A stretch of 23,791 nucleotides of DNA. Source: Flammeovirgaceae bacterium. Lineage in GTDB: Bacteria; Bacteroidota; Bacteroidia; Cytophagales; Cyclobacteriaceae. A program made the position numbers and the translations under genes. The stretch is from positions 1-23,791 of the forward strand of contig QIEB01000182.1 of assembly GCA_003229495.1 (NCBI GenBank), given 5' to 3'. The notes beneath the pieces are model-generated. The model was not told the origin of the DNA, did no database searches, and worked only from the letters and a program-made list of their open reading frames with translations. The number at the start of each line of letters is the position of its first letter. Position 1 is the first letter of the stretch. Shown in pieces: positions 1 through 8,322 of this stretch.

Positions 1-431
1 ATAGGGTTGTCCGGATCAAAATAGTAGTGGGGGTTTTGGCCGACAAATTCTATTTTATCGAAATACTTCTTGATCTTAATGATGGATTCCCGACCGTAAG
101 TGCCCTTAACCCAACCGGCATCCATTGGGCCATTTTCTACATGAAAGAAATGAATAAATTCTTTATCGATCTTATCCTCGCTTATTTCCATATATACTTT
201 ACCATTGGTGCTATCCTGGTAGAGATTAAACAAGCCTGGGTATTTTAGACAGGACTTTACCACTTCAGAAATAGTTTTAACCTTATTTTCTGTGGAGTCC
301 TTGCTGATATTTTTGTTATTTTTCTCGGTATTGCTGGTCTGTTGAGCAAAAGTGGAAATACTGAGAAAAAATAACAGCGAGGATATTATGTAGACAGGTA
401 TACAAAAACCATGATAATGCTGCTTATCCAT
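1..431 (-). CDS. Secreted zinc metalloprotease of the DUF5117/DUF5118 type (5' part only)
   Basis: The reading frame starts with ATG at 431-429 and stays open for 143 codons to the window edge, so only the N-terminus is present. It opens with a signal peptide: a short N-terminal stretch, the hydrophobic run IISSLLFFLSISTFA, then AQQ. A polar, Lys/Asn-rich linker follows. The next part (about residues 60-143) contains SCLKYPGLFNLYQDS, EDKIDKEFIHFFHVENG and YFDKIEFVGQNPHYYFDPDNP, which I recognise as the N-terminal DUF5118/DUF5117 region of large Bacteroidota zinc-dependent metalloproteases. The HExxH catalytic part would lie outside the window, so peptidase activity is inferred from the family only. 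It is transcribed away from the barrel gene at 717. The family call is from memory of conserved sequence; the coding status is solid. Confidence 0.7.
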   Translation of the reverse strand, partial: MDKQHYHGFCIPVYIISSLLFFLSISTFAQQTSNTEKNNKNISKDSTENKVKTISEVVKSCLKYPGLFNLYQDSTNGKVYMEISEDKIDKEFIHFFHVENGPMDAGWVKGTYGRESIIKIKKYFDKIEFVGQNPHYYFDPDNP

Positions 432-486
432 AACACAGAGATTTGGTGAGAAATGTGTTTGCTTTTCAATTTAAAATTGAATCTAA

Positions 487-510
487 AAATTAACTAAAAT
501 AAGTTAATTT
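487..510. promoter_or_regulatory. AT-rich inverted repeat in a divergent spacer
   Basis: AAATTAACT (487-495) and AGTTAATTT (502-510) form a perfect 9-bp inverted repeat around the 6-nt centre aaaata. It lies about 55 bp upstream of the metalloprotease start and could be a regulator-binding site. An AT-only repeat in an AT-rich spacer can also arise by chance. Confidence 0.25.
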
Positions 511-517
511 CTGGTGT

Positions 518-561
518 TTACTCTTCGGAAAAATGCTTACCTATTTTCTATAGGAAGAGAA
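518..561 (-). pseudogene. Decayed 3' end of a second ClC channel gene
   Basis: The first 15 bases (518-532, ttactcttcggaaaa) are identical to the last 15 bases of the intact ClC gene (1964-1978), including the stop codon. Read on the minus strand, the segment would encode FSSYRK followed, after a 1-nt deletion, by FSEE-stop. The intact protein ends FSSYRKLLKSFSEE. I count about 34 matches over 45 aligned positions with one single-base gap. Further upstream the similarity fades; a possible IPEG trace is too weak to claim. The fragment is frameshifted and has no start, so it cannot be functional. Confidence 0.6.
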
Positions 562-716
562 AAACTGACCAGTACCCCTTCAGGAATTAGGCTCTATACC
601 CGCTTGCAACATTCCTACCAACATTTGAGCGATATGTTATAATCCTTCTCTTTGGTGCAGAACATATTTATAGTTCAGAATACTATGAGCTCAACACTTT
701 TGTAATTAAGGCTGAG

Positions 717-1958
717 ATGTTAAGAAAGTTCATTCATGTGCTTTTATTTGTGGTACTGACCCTGGTCTTGTTGGTGATTCCTGTGAGTGGACAGGACCAA
801 AGCACAGAAGCGGCAGATACCATCGCAAAGAGAACATTTAAACGCCTGGATATCTTTCCAGCAATCAGTTATTCCCCTGAAACCAATCTTACCTTAGGTG
901 TCATCGGGATTAAATACTTCGATCTGGCGAAAGGAGAGGTGTCGACCCCCATATCCAACCTGGAGTTCGTGGCTGTGTATACCTTGAACAGCCAGATAAT
1001 CATTGAAACGAGGTGGGAGTTATTTACTTCAAAGAACCTATGGCGTATAGGTGGCGAGGCATTTTATAACCGATTTCCAGACCGTAATTACGGCCTGGGA
1101 AACAGGGCCGCAGCAATAGTCGTTGAGGTCGATGGAGCAGGTGTACCAGATACCCTTAATTACCTTAATTTTGACTCTGACCGTATCAAATTTTCTCCTG
1201 TGGTACTTCGGAAACTCAGACCCAACCTCTACTTTGGACTACAATACGATATGGAGTATCTATACCGGATGGAGATCACCTCAGATGAGCATTATTTCAT
1301 CAATGATGATGCTTTAGTGATTAAAGATATGGCGGTGGATGGGGTTCGCTCAGGAATCGGAATTCAGCTGCTTTTCGATACTCGGGATAAACCATTAAAC
1401 CCTATAAAAGGTAGTTTGATCACTCTAAATAATTTAAACTATCAGCGTTTTCTGGGAAGTGACTATCAATTTACTACTTTCATCCTTGATGCCAGACATT
1501 ATATCAATACCTGCAAAAATCAAACCCTGGCGGTCCGTGCCTATGGGTCAGCAAACTTAACTAACGACGAAACCCCAATGCGGGCACTTTCCAGGGTGGG
1601 CGGCGACAAATTCATACGGGGATATTTCAAGGGTACCTACCAGGACCACCACATGGTTGCTTTTGAATTGGAATATCGACTTCCATTTTGGGCAGAGGGA
1701 ACTGATGCAAAATTGTCGCAGTTCTGGAAAAGGTTGGGACTGGTTGGATTTATTGGTGGAGCTCAAGTATTTAACAGTGTTTCCGATTTTCAGACTAATA
1801 ACTTTAACCTCGGGGTTGGTGGCGGTTTGCGTATACTGTTTAATCCGCAATCCAGGGTCAATATTCGAATTGACTACGCAATAGGGCTTAGTAAGGGATC
1901 GGATGGATTTAACAAGCGGCAGAACGGTCTATACTTTAACTTTGGCGAAGCATTTTAA
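717..1958 (+). CDS. Outer-membrane beta-barrel of the BamA/D15 surface-antigen superfamily
   Basis: The 413-residue product begins with a signal peptide (LLFVVLTLVLLVIPVSGQ) and has the amphipathic strand pattern of an outer-membrane barrel, ending in Phe (YFNFGEAF) as such proteins usually do. Family marks are LLFDTRDKPLNPIKGS (about residue 220), the loop IRGYFKG that matches the VRGY motif of BamA/TamA barrels (about residue 300), and the C-terminal GVGGGLRILFNPQSRVNIRIDYA. There is no room for POTRA domains, so it is a stand-alone surface-antigen (PF01103-like) barrel and not BamA itself. Its cargo is unknown. It faces the ClC gene, with only 5 bp between the two stop codons, so the pair is convergent. 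Start: ATG at 717 gives the intact signal peptide; no clear Shine-Dalgarno sequence is present. Confidence 0.8.
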   Translation: MLRKFIHVLLFVVLTLVLLVIPVSGQDQSTEAADTIAKRTFKRLDIFPAISYSPETNLTLGVIGIKYFDLAKGEVSTPISNLEFVAVYTLNSQIIIETRWELFTSKNLWRIGGEAFYNRFPDRNYGLGNRAAAIVVEVDGAGVPDTLNYLNFDSDRIKFSPVVLRKLRPNLYFGLQYDMEYLYRMEITSDEHYFINDDALVIKDMAVDGVRSGIGIQLLFDTRDKPLNPIKGSLITLNNLNYQRFLGSDYQFTTFILDARHYINTCKNQTLAVRAYGSANLTNDETPMRALSRVGGDKFIRGYFKGTYQDHHMVAFELEYRLPFWAEGTDAKLSQFWKRLGLVGFIGGAQVFNSVSDFQTNNFNLGVGGGLRILFNPQSRVNIRIDYAIGLSKGSDGFNKRQNGLYFNFGEAF

Positions 1959-1963
1959 CTCTG

Positions 1964-3736
1964 TTACTCTTCGGAAAAGCTCTTTAGTAATTTCCGGTAG
2001 GAGGAGAATAGATTGGCTTTGGAAATAAATCCTAAATATTTACCATCCTTCAATACCGGAATGTTGTATTTGCCGCTGGTATGGAACTTCTCCGCCACAG
2101 TTTCCACAGAATCATCAGGGTGCACGAAGGTTTGCGGAACCGTCATCAGGTTTCTAACCAGAACGGTTTCATATAATTCTGGTTTGAACATAATATCGCG
2201 AATATTGTCTAAGGTGATGAAGCCGTGAAGGGTATTTTCATTATCGATCACGGGAAATATATTGCGATGTGATTTGGCCACTATTTTTATCAGTTCGCCC
2301 AGATTTGCTTCTTCGTTTACGGTAGTGAAATCGTCTTCTATAAGTTTTACTACCTTCATTCGGGAAAGCACCGCTTTATCTTTGTGATGTGTAATCAGTT
2401 CTTTACGTTTGGCCAATTGGAAGGTGTAAATTGAGTTCTTTTCAAAATACTTAAGAGTAGTATAAGATATTGTGGCGGTGATCATTAGCGGCAGAATTAG
2501 ATCGTATCCACCGGTGATTTCAGCAATAAGAAAAATGGCCGTTAGCGGTGCGTGCAGCACGCCTGCAATTAAACCTGCCATACCTACCAGGGCAAAGCTG
2601 CTCTCAGAGTAAACTTTAAAATCGAAATAATTCAATATTTTTCCCAGCAAGAGCCCGGTATTTGCACCGATAAACAAAGACGGGGCAAATACACCGCCAA
2701 TTCCTCCGCTGCCAAAAGTGATTGAAGTGGCAATCACTTTAAAAATGATCACGGCCAGCAAAAGTCCCATCACTAACAAGGCGTTTTCTTGAAAGGAAAA
2801 AAGAGTGTTCTTAAACAGGTAACTAAGGTCGCCATGTAAACTTTGATTGATCTCTGCATACCCTTCACCATATAAAGAAGGAAGAAAAAAGATAAGCACT
2901 CCCAGTGCCAAACCACCCACCAATAACCGCACATAGAAACTTTTTATATTTTCAAATGCTTCGGTAATGAAAATATAAACTCTAATAAAATATAATGAGA
3001 CTATGCCGGTGGTTATTCCCAGTAAAATGTACACGGGAAAGTCAAGCATAATAAATTCATCGGCCAGTTCAAAGGGGTACAGCACATCCTGACCCAGGAA
3101 AAAGTAAGAGGTCAAAGCAGCTGACAACGAAGCTATTAGTAAGGGAACCAATGAGGCCATGGTAAGGTCCAACATAATTACCTCCAGGGCGAATACGATG
3201 GCTGCAATGGGAGCCTTAAAAATCGCTGATAATGCCCCTGCGCAGGCACATCCAAGTAACAAAATAATTTGCTTGTGGTTGAGGTGTAACAGTTGCCCAA
3301 TGTTGGATCCAATGGCGGCTCCTGTGGCAACAGTTGGTCCTTCCAGACCGGCAGACCCTCCAAATCCCACGGTCAGTGCGCTGGGAATAACAGAAGAAAA
3401 CATGTTAAGCCTGGGGATTATACCATTTCGCTTAGAAATGGAATATAAAGTACTGGGAATACCGTGTCCTACCGGCCGCTTTAAAAAGTATTTTATAAAT
3501 ATCACGGCAAGAGATATGCCTATGGTGGGATAAATAAAATACAGGTAATAATAGTAGTCCTGTACGAATCCATGAATCAGAAATTGTTGGATAAAGTGCA
3601 CGGAGTTTTTGATAATAACCGCCGAAAATCCTGTGGCCAACCCTACCAGGATGCTCAGTATAAAAATAAATTGCTGGTTGGATAGGTGCTTAACCCTCCA
3701 GATCAAAAATTTCTTTAATATCTGTGGTGAATCCAT
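1964..3736 (-). CDS. ClC-family chloride channel/transporter with C-terminal CBS pair
   Basis: A 590-residue inner-membrane protein. The ClC core (about residues 20-445) shows the anion-pathway signatures GHGIP (90-94), GLEGP (130-134, with Glu132 at the gating-glutamate position), GGVFAP (347-352) and a helix-R Tyr437. Two CBS domains follow (about 460-515 and 530-585), which in this family bind nucleotides or regulate gating. Two positions deviate from E. coli ClC-ec1. His91 stands where the selectivity Ser107 is, and Val186 (FALEV) stands where the proton-transfer Glu203 is expected. By analogy with eukaryotic ClC channels, the second change points to a channel or an uncoupled transporter; this is inference. 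A decayed copy of the 3' end lies at 518-561. The start is supported by the lack of any other ATG before the first membrane helix. Confidence 0.92.
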   Translation of the reverse strand: MDSPQILKKFLIWRVKHLSNQQFIFILSILVGLATGFSAVIIKNSVHFIQQFLIHGFVQDYYYYLYFIYPTIGISLAVIFIKYFLKRPVGHGIPSTLYSISKRNGIIPRLNMFSSVIPSALTVGFGGSAGLEGPTVATGAAIGSNIGQLLHLNHKQIILLLGCACAGALSAIFKAPIAAIVFALEVIMLDLTMASLVPLLIASLSAALTSYFFLGQDVLYPFELADEFIMLDFPVYILLGITTGIVSLYFIRVYIFITEAFENIKSFYVRLLVGGLALGVLIFFLPSLYGEGYAEINQSLHGDLSYLFKNTLFSFQENALLVMGLLLAVIIFKVIATSITFGSGGIGGVFAPSLFIGANTGLLLGKILNYFDFKVYSESSFALVGMAGLIAGVLHAPLTAIFLIAEITGGYDLILPLMITATISYTTLKYFEKNSIYTFQLAKRKELITHHKDKAVLSRMKVVKLIEDDFTTVNEEANLGELIKIVAKSHRNIFPVIDNENTLHGFITLDNIRDIMFKPELYETVLVRNLMTVPQTFVHPDDSVETVAEKFHTSGKYNIPVLKDGKYLGFISKANLFSSYRKLLKSFSEE

Positions 3737-3876
3737 TGGGCCAAAAGTATATTCAGGCAGTTAAAGAAGCTGGTGGTCAAGATAAACAATTAAATGATCA
3801 GAGCGCACTCCTGAACCCATGTACATAGAGTTGATGCAATAGGAAATTAAAATTAAATTATTGATATAATCAATAG

Positions 3877-3891
3877 TGTATATACAACATA
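3877..3891. promoter_or_regulatory. Candidate MarR operator upstream of the regulator gene
   Basis: TGTATATACAACATA. The first ten bases are a perfect palindrome (TGTATATACA). The whole 15-mer recurs in inverted orientation just after the marR gene at 4356-4370. It is 33 bp from the marR start codon, where autorepression would be effective. Binding by this regulator is inferred from position and symmetry. Confidence 0.5.
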
Positions 3892-3923
3892 ATTTAATTA
3901 CCTTCGTATAAAGAATTAGAAAG

Positions 3924-4343
3924 ATGGAAGAAACTATGGAATTTAAAGATTGTATGGCGATGCGCTTCAGGCGCCTGGGACGATTGATGTCAAACCGCTA
4001 CAACGAACATTTAAAGGGTCATGGAATTGATATCAGCTTACTCAACATTCTATTCGCCGTAGCTGGCAACCCAGGTATTCACCAGGTGGAGATTGGTAAA
4101 AAACTGATACTAGAGAGATCCACACTTAGTCGAGACTTGCAAAAACTTAAGAAGATGGGTTTGATTGACACCACTAAAGTAGATGGCTATAAAAGCCTTT
4201 CCCTTCACCTGACCAAACAGGGTAAAGCAAAAGTGGAAAGTATGAAGGCGGATTGGGATGATATTCAAAAACAGATTGAGGACAAGGTGGGAAGTGCTAT
4301 TAGCGCCGGTATTCGTCGATTGGAACAAGCATTATTGGAATAA
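3924..4343 (+). CDS. MarR-family winged-helix transcriptional regulator
   Basis: The 139-residue protein has the usual MarR length and order: an N-terminal helix region (MRFRRLGRLMSNRYNEHLK), a winged helix-turn-helix at about residues 52-95 (HQVEIGKKLILERSTLSRDLQKLKKMGLI), a wing (TTKVDGYKSLSLHLTKQGK) and a C-terminal dimerisation helix. MarR proteins are dimers that repress nearby genes and release DNA on ligand binding; the ligand is not evident. Identical 15-bp sites in opposite orientation flank the gene (3877-3891, 4356-4370), so it probably controls itself and perhaps the MOSC gene downstream. ATG at 3924 is taken as the start; an in-frame ATG at 3936 (MEFKD) is an alternative. Confidence 0.9.
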   Translation: MEETMEFKDCMAMRFRRLGRLMSNRYNEHLKGHGIDISLLNILFAVAGNPGIHQVEIGKKLILERSTLSRDLQKLKKMGLIDTTKVDGYKSLSLHLTKQGKAKVESMKADWDDIQKQIEDKVGSAISAGIRRLEQALLE

Positions 4344-4355
4344 GCTTATTACACA

Positions 4356-4370
4356 TATGTTGTATATACA
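4356..4370. promoter_or_regulatory. Candidate MarR operator downstream of the regulator gene
   Basis: TATGTTGTATATACA is the exact reverse complement of the 15-mer at 3877-3891 and carries the same TGTATATACA palindrome. It lies 13 bp after the marR stop codon and 180 bp before the MOSC gene, so it could serve the MOSC promoter or allow looping with the upstream site. Confidence 0.45.
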
Positions 4371-4549
4371 TCTAAATATTTAATACCCTAAATCTTCCAT
4401 GTTGGCCTTTTTGGTCTGTACCGTAGTGTATAAGTTGCTGCCTCCTAAGGTAGATGTGGTGATAGACTGGCGCGGTTTTTTTTAATTGAATATTATATTT
4501 ACCTTATACTAATACCTGGTATGCTATTTTCAATGTTTATCTTATACAG

Positions 4550-5443
4550 ATGAATGGATCAAGTCCCTTAGGAACCGTAGATGCGCTTTGGAGGTTTCCT
4601 GTTAAGTCCCTGGGTGGAGAGCAAATTGATGTGGCTGAAATTGGGCAAGCAGGATTAATAGGCGATCGGGGTTATGCGCTTATTGATAAAGAAACAGGCA
4701 AGGTAGTAAGCGCCAAAAGCGTTAGGCTGTTTCCTGATCTGTTAGGATGCAGCGCCAAATTTATTGAACAGCCTCATCCCAAAAGTGAGTTACCACCGGC
4801 AGAAATTACCTTACCAAATGGCACTGTAACCCGTACCAATTCCGCCGAAATTGACGGCGTTTTATCGGATTACTTTAAACAGAAAATCATAGTTGCAAAG
4901 ACTGCCCCGCCTGATTTTACCATAGATCAGTATCATCCGGATGTGGAAGGGGTAGATCCCTTTGGTAACAGAGGTAAGATGGTGGAACAAAAACTAGGTG
5001 CAGCATTTTTCAACGAAATGGGTATGGACTCACCGGTTCCGGCAGGGTCGTTTTTTGACCTTTTTCCACTTTCTGTGATTACTACCGGTACCTTGGAAAA
5101 ACTCTCAGAACTTCAACCGGAGTGCAATTTCGACCCACGTCGGTTTCGTATGAATATTGTGCTTAAGACCGATGAGGTTGGTTTTATGGAAAATGACTGG
5201 ATCGGACAACAGTTTTTATTGGGAGACGACTTGCGTATTGCGGTGACCATGCCTGATCCCCGATGTGTCATGACCACCTTGCAGCAGCAGGGGCTTTCAA
5301 AAGATACTGGAATTATGCGGGCACTGGTTCAACATAATAGACTTCAGGTAGGAGAAAGTGGCCTTTTCCCTTGTGCAGGAGTTTATGCGGTGGTAATTAC
5401 CCCTGGAACAATAAACCGAGGTGATCAAGTGGTAATGATTTAA
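4550..5443 (+). CDS. MOSC-domain protein (YcbX/mARC-like, without ferredoxin domain)
   Basis: The 297-residue product has the MOSC N-terminal beta-barrel domain (WRFPVKSLGGEQIDVAEI, then GLIGDRGYALID, residues 14-46) followed by the MOSC domain (about 130-297). The latter contains FFDLFPLSVITTGTL, FDPRRFRMNIVL, the conserved cysteine in MPDPRC (Cys239) and a terminal GDQVVMI. In mARC and YcbX the equivalent cysteine ligates molybdenum cofactor, and these proteins reduce N-hydroxylated compounds. YcbX carries an extra C-terminal 2Fe-2S ferredoxin domain, which is absent here, so an external electron donor would be needed. The neighbouring MarR gene and its downstream operator-like site suggest regulated expression. 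Substrate unknown. ATG at 4550 is the first in-frame start and yields the complete N-terminal domain. Confidence 0.85.
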   Translation: MNGSSPLGTVDALWRFPVKSLGGEQIDVAEIGQAGLIGDRGYALIDKETGKVVSAKSVRLFPDLLGCSAKFIEQPHPKSELPPAEITLPNGTVTRTNSAEIDGVLSDYFKQKIIVAKTAPPDFTIDQYHPDVEGVDPFGNRGKMVEQKLGAAFFNEMGMDSPVPAGSFFDLFPLSVITTGTLEKLSELQPECNFDPRRFRMNIVLKTDEVGFMENDWIGQQFLLGDDLRIAVTMPDPRCVMTTLQQQGLSKDTGIMRALVQHNRLQVGESGLFPCAGVYAVVITPGTINRGDQVVMI

Positions 5444-5490
5444 GCTTCGGATCGGCGTCTTGGAGAACCTGAAGTTTTCATTCAAGGAAA

Positions 5491-5519
5491 AAATAGTAGT
5501 TATACGGCCGCTATTATTT
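5491..5519 (-). terminator. Possible terminator overlapping the end of the 5514 gene
   Basis: Read on the minus strand, AAATAATAG and CTACTATTT form a 9-bp stem with one mismatch and an 11-nt loop, followed by further Ts. It contains the stop codon of the minus-strand gene. The stem is weak and AT-rich. Confidence 0.3.
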
Positions 5520-6437
5520 CAACCACCCGTATTGATAACTTATACCTAAAGCGTCGAAATCTGCACCTTTTTCCAATGTAATGTCTGATACCCAGGTAAG
5601 TTTAATATTATGTTGTGGGCCAAGCGGAATGGCATAAGACACACCAAACCGGAGAGTGGAAGTCCTATTATCCTTTAGCTCATCATTGATAATGCTTCTG
5701 GCACCATTGCCGTAGCCTAAGTCTAGTCCCAGCCAGGATTTGTTTTTGAATTTACGGATGCTATGGAATTTTATAGCGTACAACGGTTTTTGTTTTATCT
5801 CGTTGCCACCCCAGAAATCATTGTTATTACTGAAAATCCAGACCCTCAGGTAGGTCTCCCAAATCCATTTTTCATAGTGCTTTGCAAAACCCCACTGGGG
5901 TTTGATTACCCATCTGTTGGAGCCGAGATTGATCAATCGATCGGGGAAATACTGTCCGGTTGGAGCAATAATTTGCAAACTAAAACCAGAGATTTTATCG
6001 GGTCTATATTCAGCAAAATCCTTAGCTTTTAATGCCGGTGCCCCCAGAAAATTGAAAGAAATCCGAAACCTAATATCACCAAATCCTGATCTTGAGGTAG
6101 CCGTATCAACCCCGGTAAACACTCCGCTCCATGTTCCTATTCCGTAGGGTACTATTACATCCACTTTTCCTGAAAGTCCAAAAAAATTAATCGCCCGGAC
6201 ATATACTCCGACTATCGAATGAAAATTAGCCATAGCATCTTCCAGGGGAAGACCAGGGTCGAAAAGTATGTTGCCGCTGGCAAACCCGTATCCAATAACT
6301 GTAGCATTCATTCCCACCGGCAGGTTGGATAGGGCCCTGGGTTCAAGTTCCTGGGCGAAAATGGGCTGTTTTGAGAGAAGGAAAGTAGTTGTCAAAAGTA
6401 CCAGTAGGTAGATTTTACGTGGTGGTGGGGCCGGCAC
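5514..6437 (-). CDS. Outer-membrane beta-barrel, Phenol_MetA_deg/transporter-like family
   Basis: A 307-residue secreted barrel. It starts with a clear signal peptide (KIYLLVLLTTTFLLS, then IFAQ). Alternating hydrophobic strands follow, including FFGLSGKVDVIVPYG, SGFGDIRFRISFNFLG, LQIIAPTGQYFPDRLINLG, RWVIKPQWGFAKHYEKWIWE and, near the end, RFGVSYAIPLGPQHNIKLTW. This set resembles the PF13557 (MetA-pathway of phenol degradation, putative outer-membrane protein) family, often annotated simply as transporter. The role is not known; passive uptake of hydrophobic or aromatic compounds is only a guess. The start is GTG at 6437-6435: no ATG exists between the upstream in-frame stop and the signal peptide. 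The gene diverges from the sulfatase at 6597 and may share its control region. Confidence 0.72.
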   Translation of the reverse strand: MPAPPPRKIYLLVLLTTTFLLSKQPIFAQELEPRALSNLPVGMNATVIGYGFASGNILFDPGLPLEDAMANFHSIVGVYVRAINFFGLSGKVDVIVPYGIGTWSGVFTGVDTATSRSGFGDIRFRISFNFLGAPALKAKDFAEYRPDKISGFSLQIIAPTGQYFPDRLINLGSNRWVIKPQWGFAKHYEKWIWETYLRVWIFSNNNDFWGGNEIKQKPLYAIKFHSIRKFKNKSWLGLDLGYGNGARSIINDELKDNRTSTLRFGVSYAIPLGPQHNIKLTWVSDITLEKGADFDALGISYQYGWLK

Positions 6438-6596
6438 TGAGTTTTTAGTCGAATATAGGAAATGCTTGTTCTTTATATTAATGATAGTATAAATTTAATG
6501 ATTATCTTAAAATTAAATGTGGGTTTTCGAAAAACCAAATAGATTGTCCCAACTAAAAACTCATCGCACATATCACTCACAACCATAACCAACAAA

Positions 6597-8240
6597 GTGC
6601 CCCATTCCCGCCAGTTTGCAGCAATCATAAGAGTCATGTTATTATTTCTTTGCTTCTCCTGTCAGGGTGAACAAACCACCAGCAGTCAAAAACCACCGAA
6701 TATTGTATTAATTGTGGCTGATGATCTTGGTTTTTCGGACCTTGGATGTTTTGGGAGCGAAATTGCTACTCCAAACATTGACGCGTTAGCCACACAAGGA
6801 CAAATTTTAACCAATTTCTATACGGCCGCTACTTGTTCACCCACCAGGGCCATGCTTCTGTCCGGAACCGATAATCACATTGCCGGGCTGGGTAATATGG
6901 CGGAACGTGTTCCACAAATACGCAAACAGATCGGCCAGCCCGGATATGAGGGATATCTGAATGATCGGGTGGTATCAGTGGCACAACTGCTGAAAGATCA
7001 GGGGTATCACACTTACATAGCGGGTAAATGGCACCTGGGTTTGACCCCTGATCAAAGCCCGCATGCCAAAGGGTTCGAAAGGTCCTATACCTTACTGGAT
7101 GCCTATACCAATCATTTCATTCCCTACCGAGAAAATCGATTTTGGGAAGATGACGGTTATACAACTTATCCCGACGGGCAGTATTCGACCAATTTATATA
7201 CCGATAAATTAATCCAGTTTATAGAGGAAGACCGGGACGATAACCAACCCTTTTTTCTTTTTGCCGCTTATACCTCGCCTCATTGGCCATTGATGGCCCC
7301 AATGGAACATGTTGAAAAATATAATGGCTTCTATGACATCGGGTATGATAGTTTAAGGTCCCGTCGTTTTCAGGGATTAAAAGAAAAAGGAATCATACCA
7401 AACAATGCCACAATACCAAAACTACCTAATCTAAAAGGGGCCCTATACAACATCTCAGATGAACCATTGCTTCCCTGGGAATCGCTTAATGAAGAGCAGC
7501 AAAGGACAGAAGCCCATAAAATGGAGATCTATGCCGGAATGGTTGATAACTTGGATTACAACATCGGACGTTTGATAGAGTACCTGAAGCAGATTGATGA
7601 ATTTGATAATACGCTTTTTGTATTTTTTTCAGATAACGGGGCTGCAGTACTTGAAGCTAATATGACTCCAGATGGACTCGACCATTACCAAGCCATGGGT
7701 ACTGCCAACTCTTTCGTGGGATACGGACCTCAATGGGCCCATGCCTCAAGTGCTGCTTATCGATTGTATAAAGGTTATGCTACCGAGGGCGGAATTCACA
7801 CTCCATTGATTATTAAGATGCCCTACCAAAAGCAGGGGAGAGGTCTTTTAAAGGCCTTTACCACAGTGATGGACATGGCCCCAACATTTTTGGAACTAGC
7901 AGGTGGGACCTATCCGTCATCTTATGACAATCGTCCACTAGCTCCCTATATGGGTAATTCATTACTCCCTTTCTTGCGGGAAGAGCAGAATAATGTTCAT
8001 AAAAATGATTATGTCATGGGATGGGAATTGTTTGGCAGATGTGCGCTCAGACAAGATAACTGGAAAATCACCAAAGTGGAAGCTCCTTTTGGAAAAGGAA
8101 AATTTGAGCTTTTCAACCTGGACGAAGATCCTACTGAGCTGAATGATGTGGCCCTTGAATATCCTGAAAAATATAAGGAGTTGTTATCCGAATGGGAACT
8201 TTATGTAAAAGATGCTGGGGTAATTCTGTTGAATAAGTGA
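6597..8240 (+). CDS. S1-family arylsulfatase, probable lipoprotein (AtsA-like)
   Basis: A 547-residue sulfatase. The type I signature CSPTR (80-84) provides Cys80 for conversion to formylglycine, followed by LLSGTDNH. Metal and substrate residues are visible: ADD (41-43), GKWHLG (143-148), SPHW (227-230), FFSDNG (344-348) and YKGYATEGGIHTP (391-403). The segments FSDLGCFGSEIATPNIDALA, GYEGYLNDRVV and SPHAKGFERS resemble the Pseudomonas AtsA branch (S1_4). It hydrolyses sulfate esters, here probably aryl sulfates. The N-terminus IIRVMLLFLCFSC ends in a lipobox-like FSC (Cys22), so surface or periplasmic anchoring is likely. The start is GTG at 6597; the in-frame ATG at 6636 would lose the positive charges of the signal peptide. 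No formylglycine-generating maturase is encoded in the window. It is the first gene of a pair with the sulfotransferase. Confidence 0.92.
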   Translation: MPHSRQFAAIIRVMLLFLCFSCQGEQTTSSQKPPNIVLIVADDLGFSDLGCFGSEIATPNIDALATQGQILTNFYTAATCSPTRAMLLSGTDNHIAGLGNMAERVPQIRKQIGQPGYEGYLNDRVVSVAQLLKDQGYHTYIAGKWHLGLTPDQSPHAKGFERSYTLLDAYTNHFIPYRENRFWEDDGYTTYPDGQYSTNLYTDKLIQFIEEDRDDNQPFFLFAAYTSPHWPLMAPMEHVEKYNGFYDIGYDSLRSRRFQGLKEKGIIPNNATIPKLPNLKGALYNISDEPLLPWESLNEEQQRTEAHKMEIYAGMVDNLDYNIGRLIEYLKQIDEFDNTLFVFFSDNGAAVLEANMTPDGLDHYQAMGTANSFVGYGPQWAHASSAAYRLYKGYATEGGIHTPLIIKMPYQKQGRGLLKAFTTVMDMAPTFLELAGGTYPSSYDNRPLAPYMGNSLLPFLREEQNNVHKNDYVMGWELFGRCALRQDNWKITKVEAPFGKGKFELFNLDEDPTELNDVALEYPEKYKELLSEWELYVKDAGVILLNK

Positions 8241-8292
8241 TCTTATTAATCGGTCAGTTGGTATGGAAATATTTAAATAGAGTGTTACATTA

Positions 8293-8322
8293 ATGAAAAA
8301 TACAAAATCCATCCACATATGA
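8293..8322 (+). other. Possible upstream mini-ORF coupled to the sulfotransferase start
   Basis: ATG at 8293 opens a 9-codon frame (MKNTKSIHI) whose TGA (8320-8322) overlaps the sulfotransferase ATG (8319-8321). Such an arrangement can permit translational coupling. It is short enough to be chance. Confidence 0.25.

Noticed and set aside
4380..4481. Minus-strand open stretch of about 33 codons ending TKKANMEDLGY-stop, between marR and the MOSC gene
   Set aside because: It reads like a protein tail but has no start codon, is closed upstream by a stop, and matches nothing I recognise. It may be a gene remnant or chance.
6524..6533. TTTTCGAAAA palindrome between the divergent barrel and sulfatase genes
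   Set aside because: A 10-bp AT-rich palindrome alone is weak evidence for an operator, and no second copy in a meaningful position was found.
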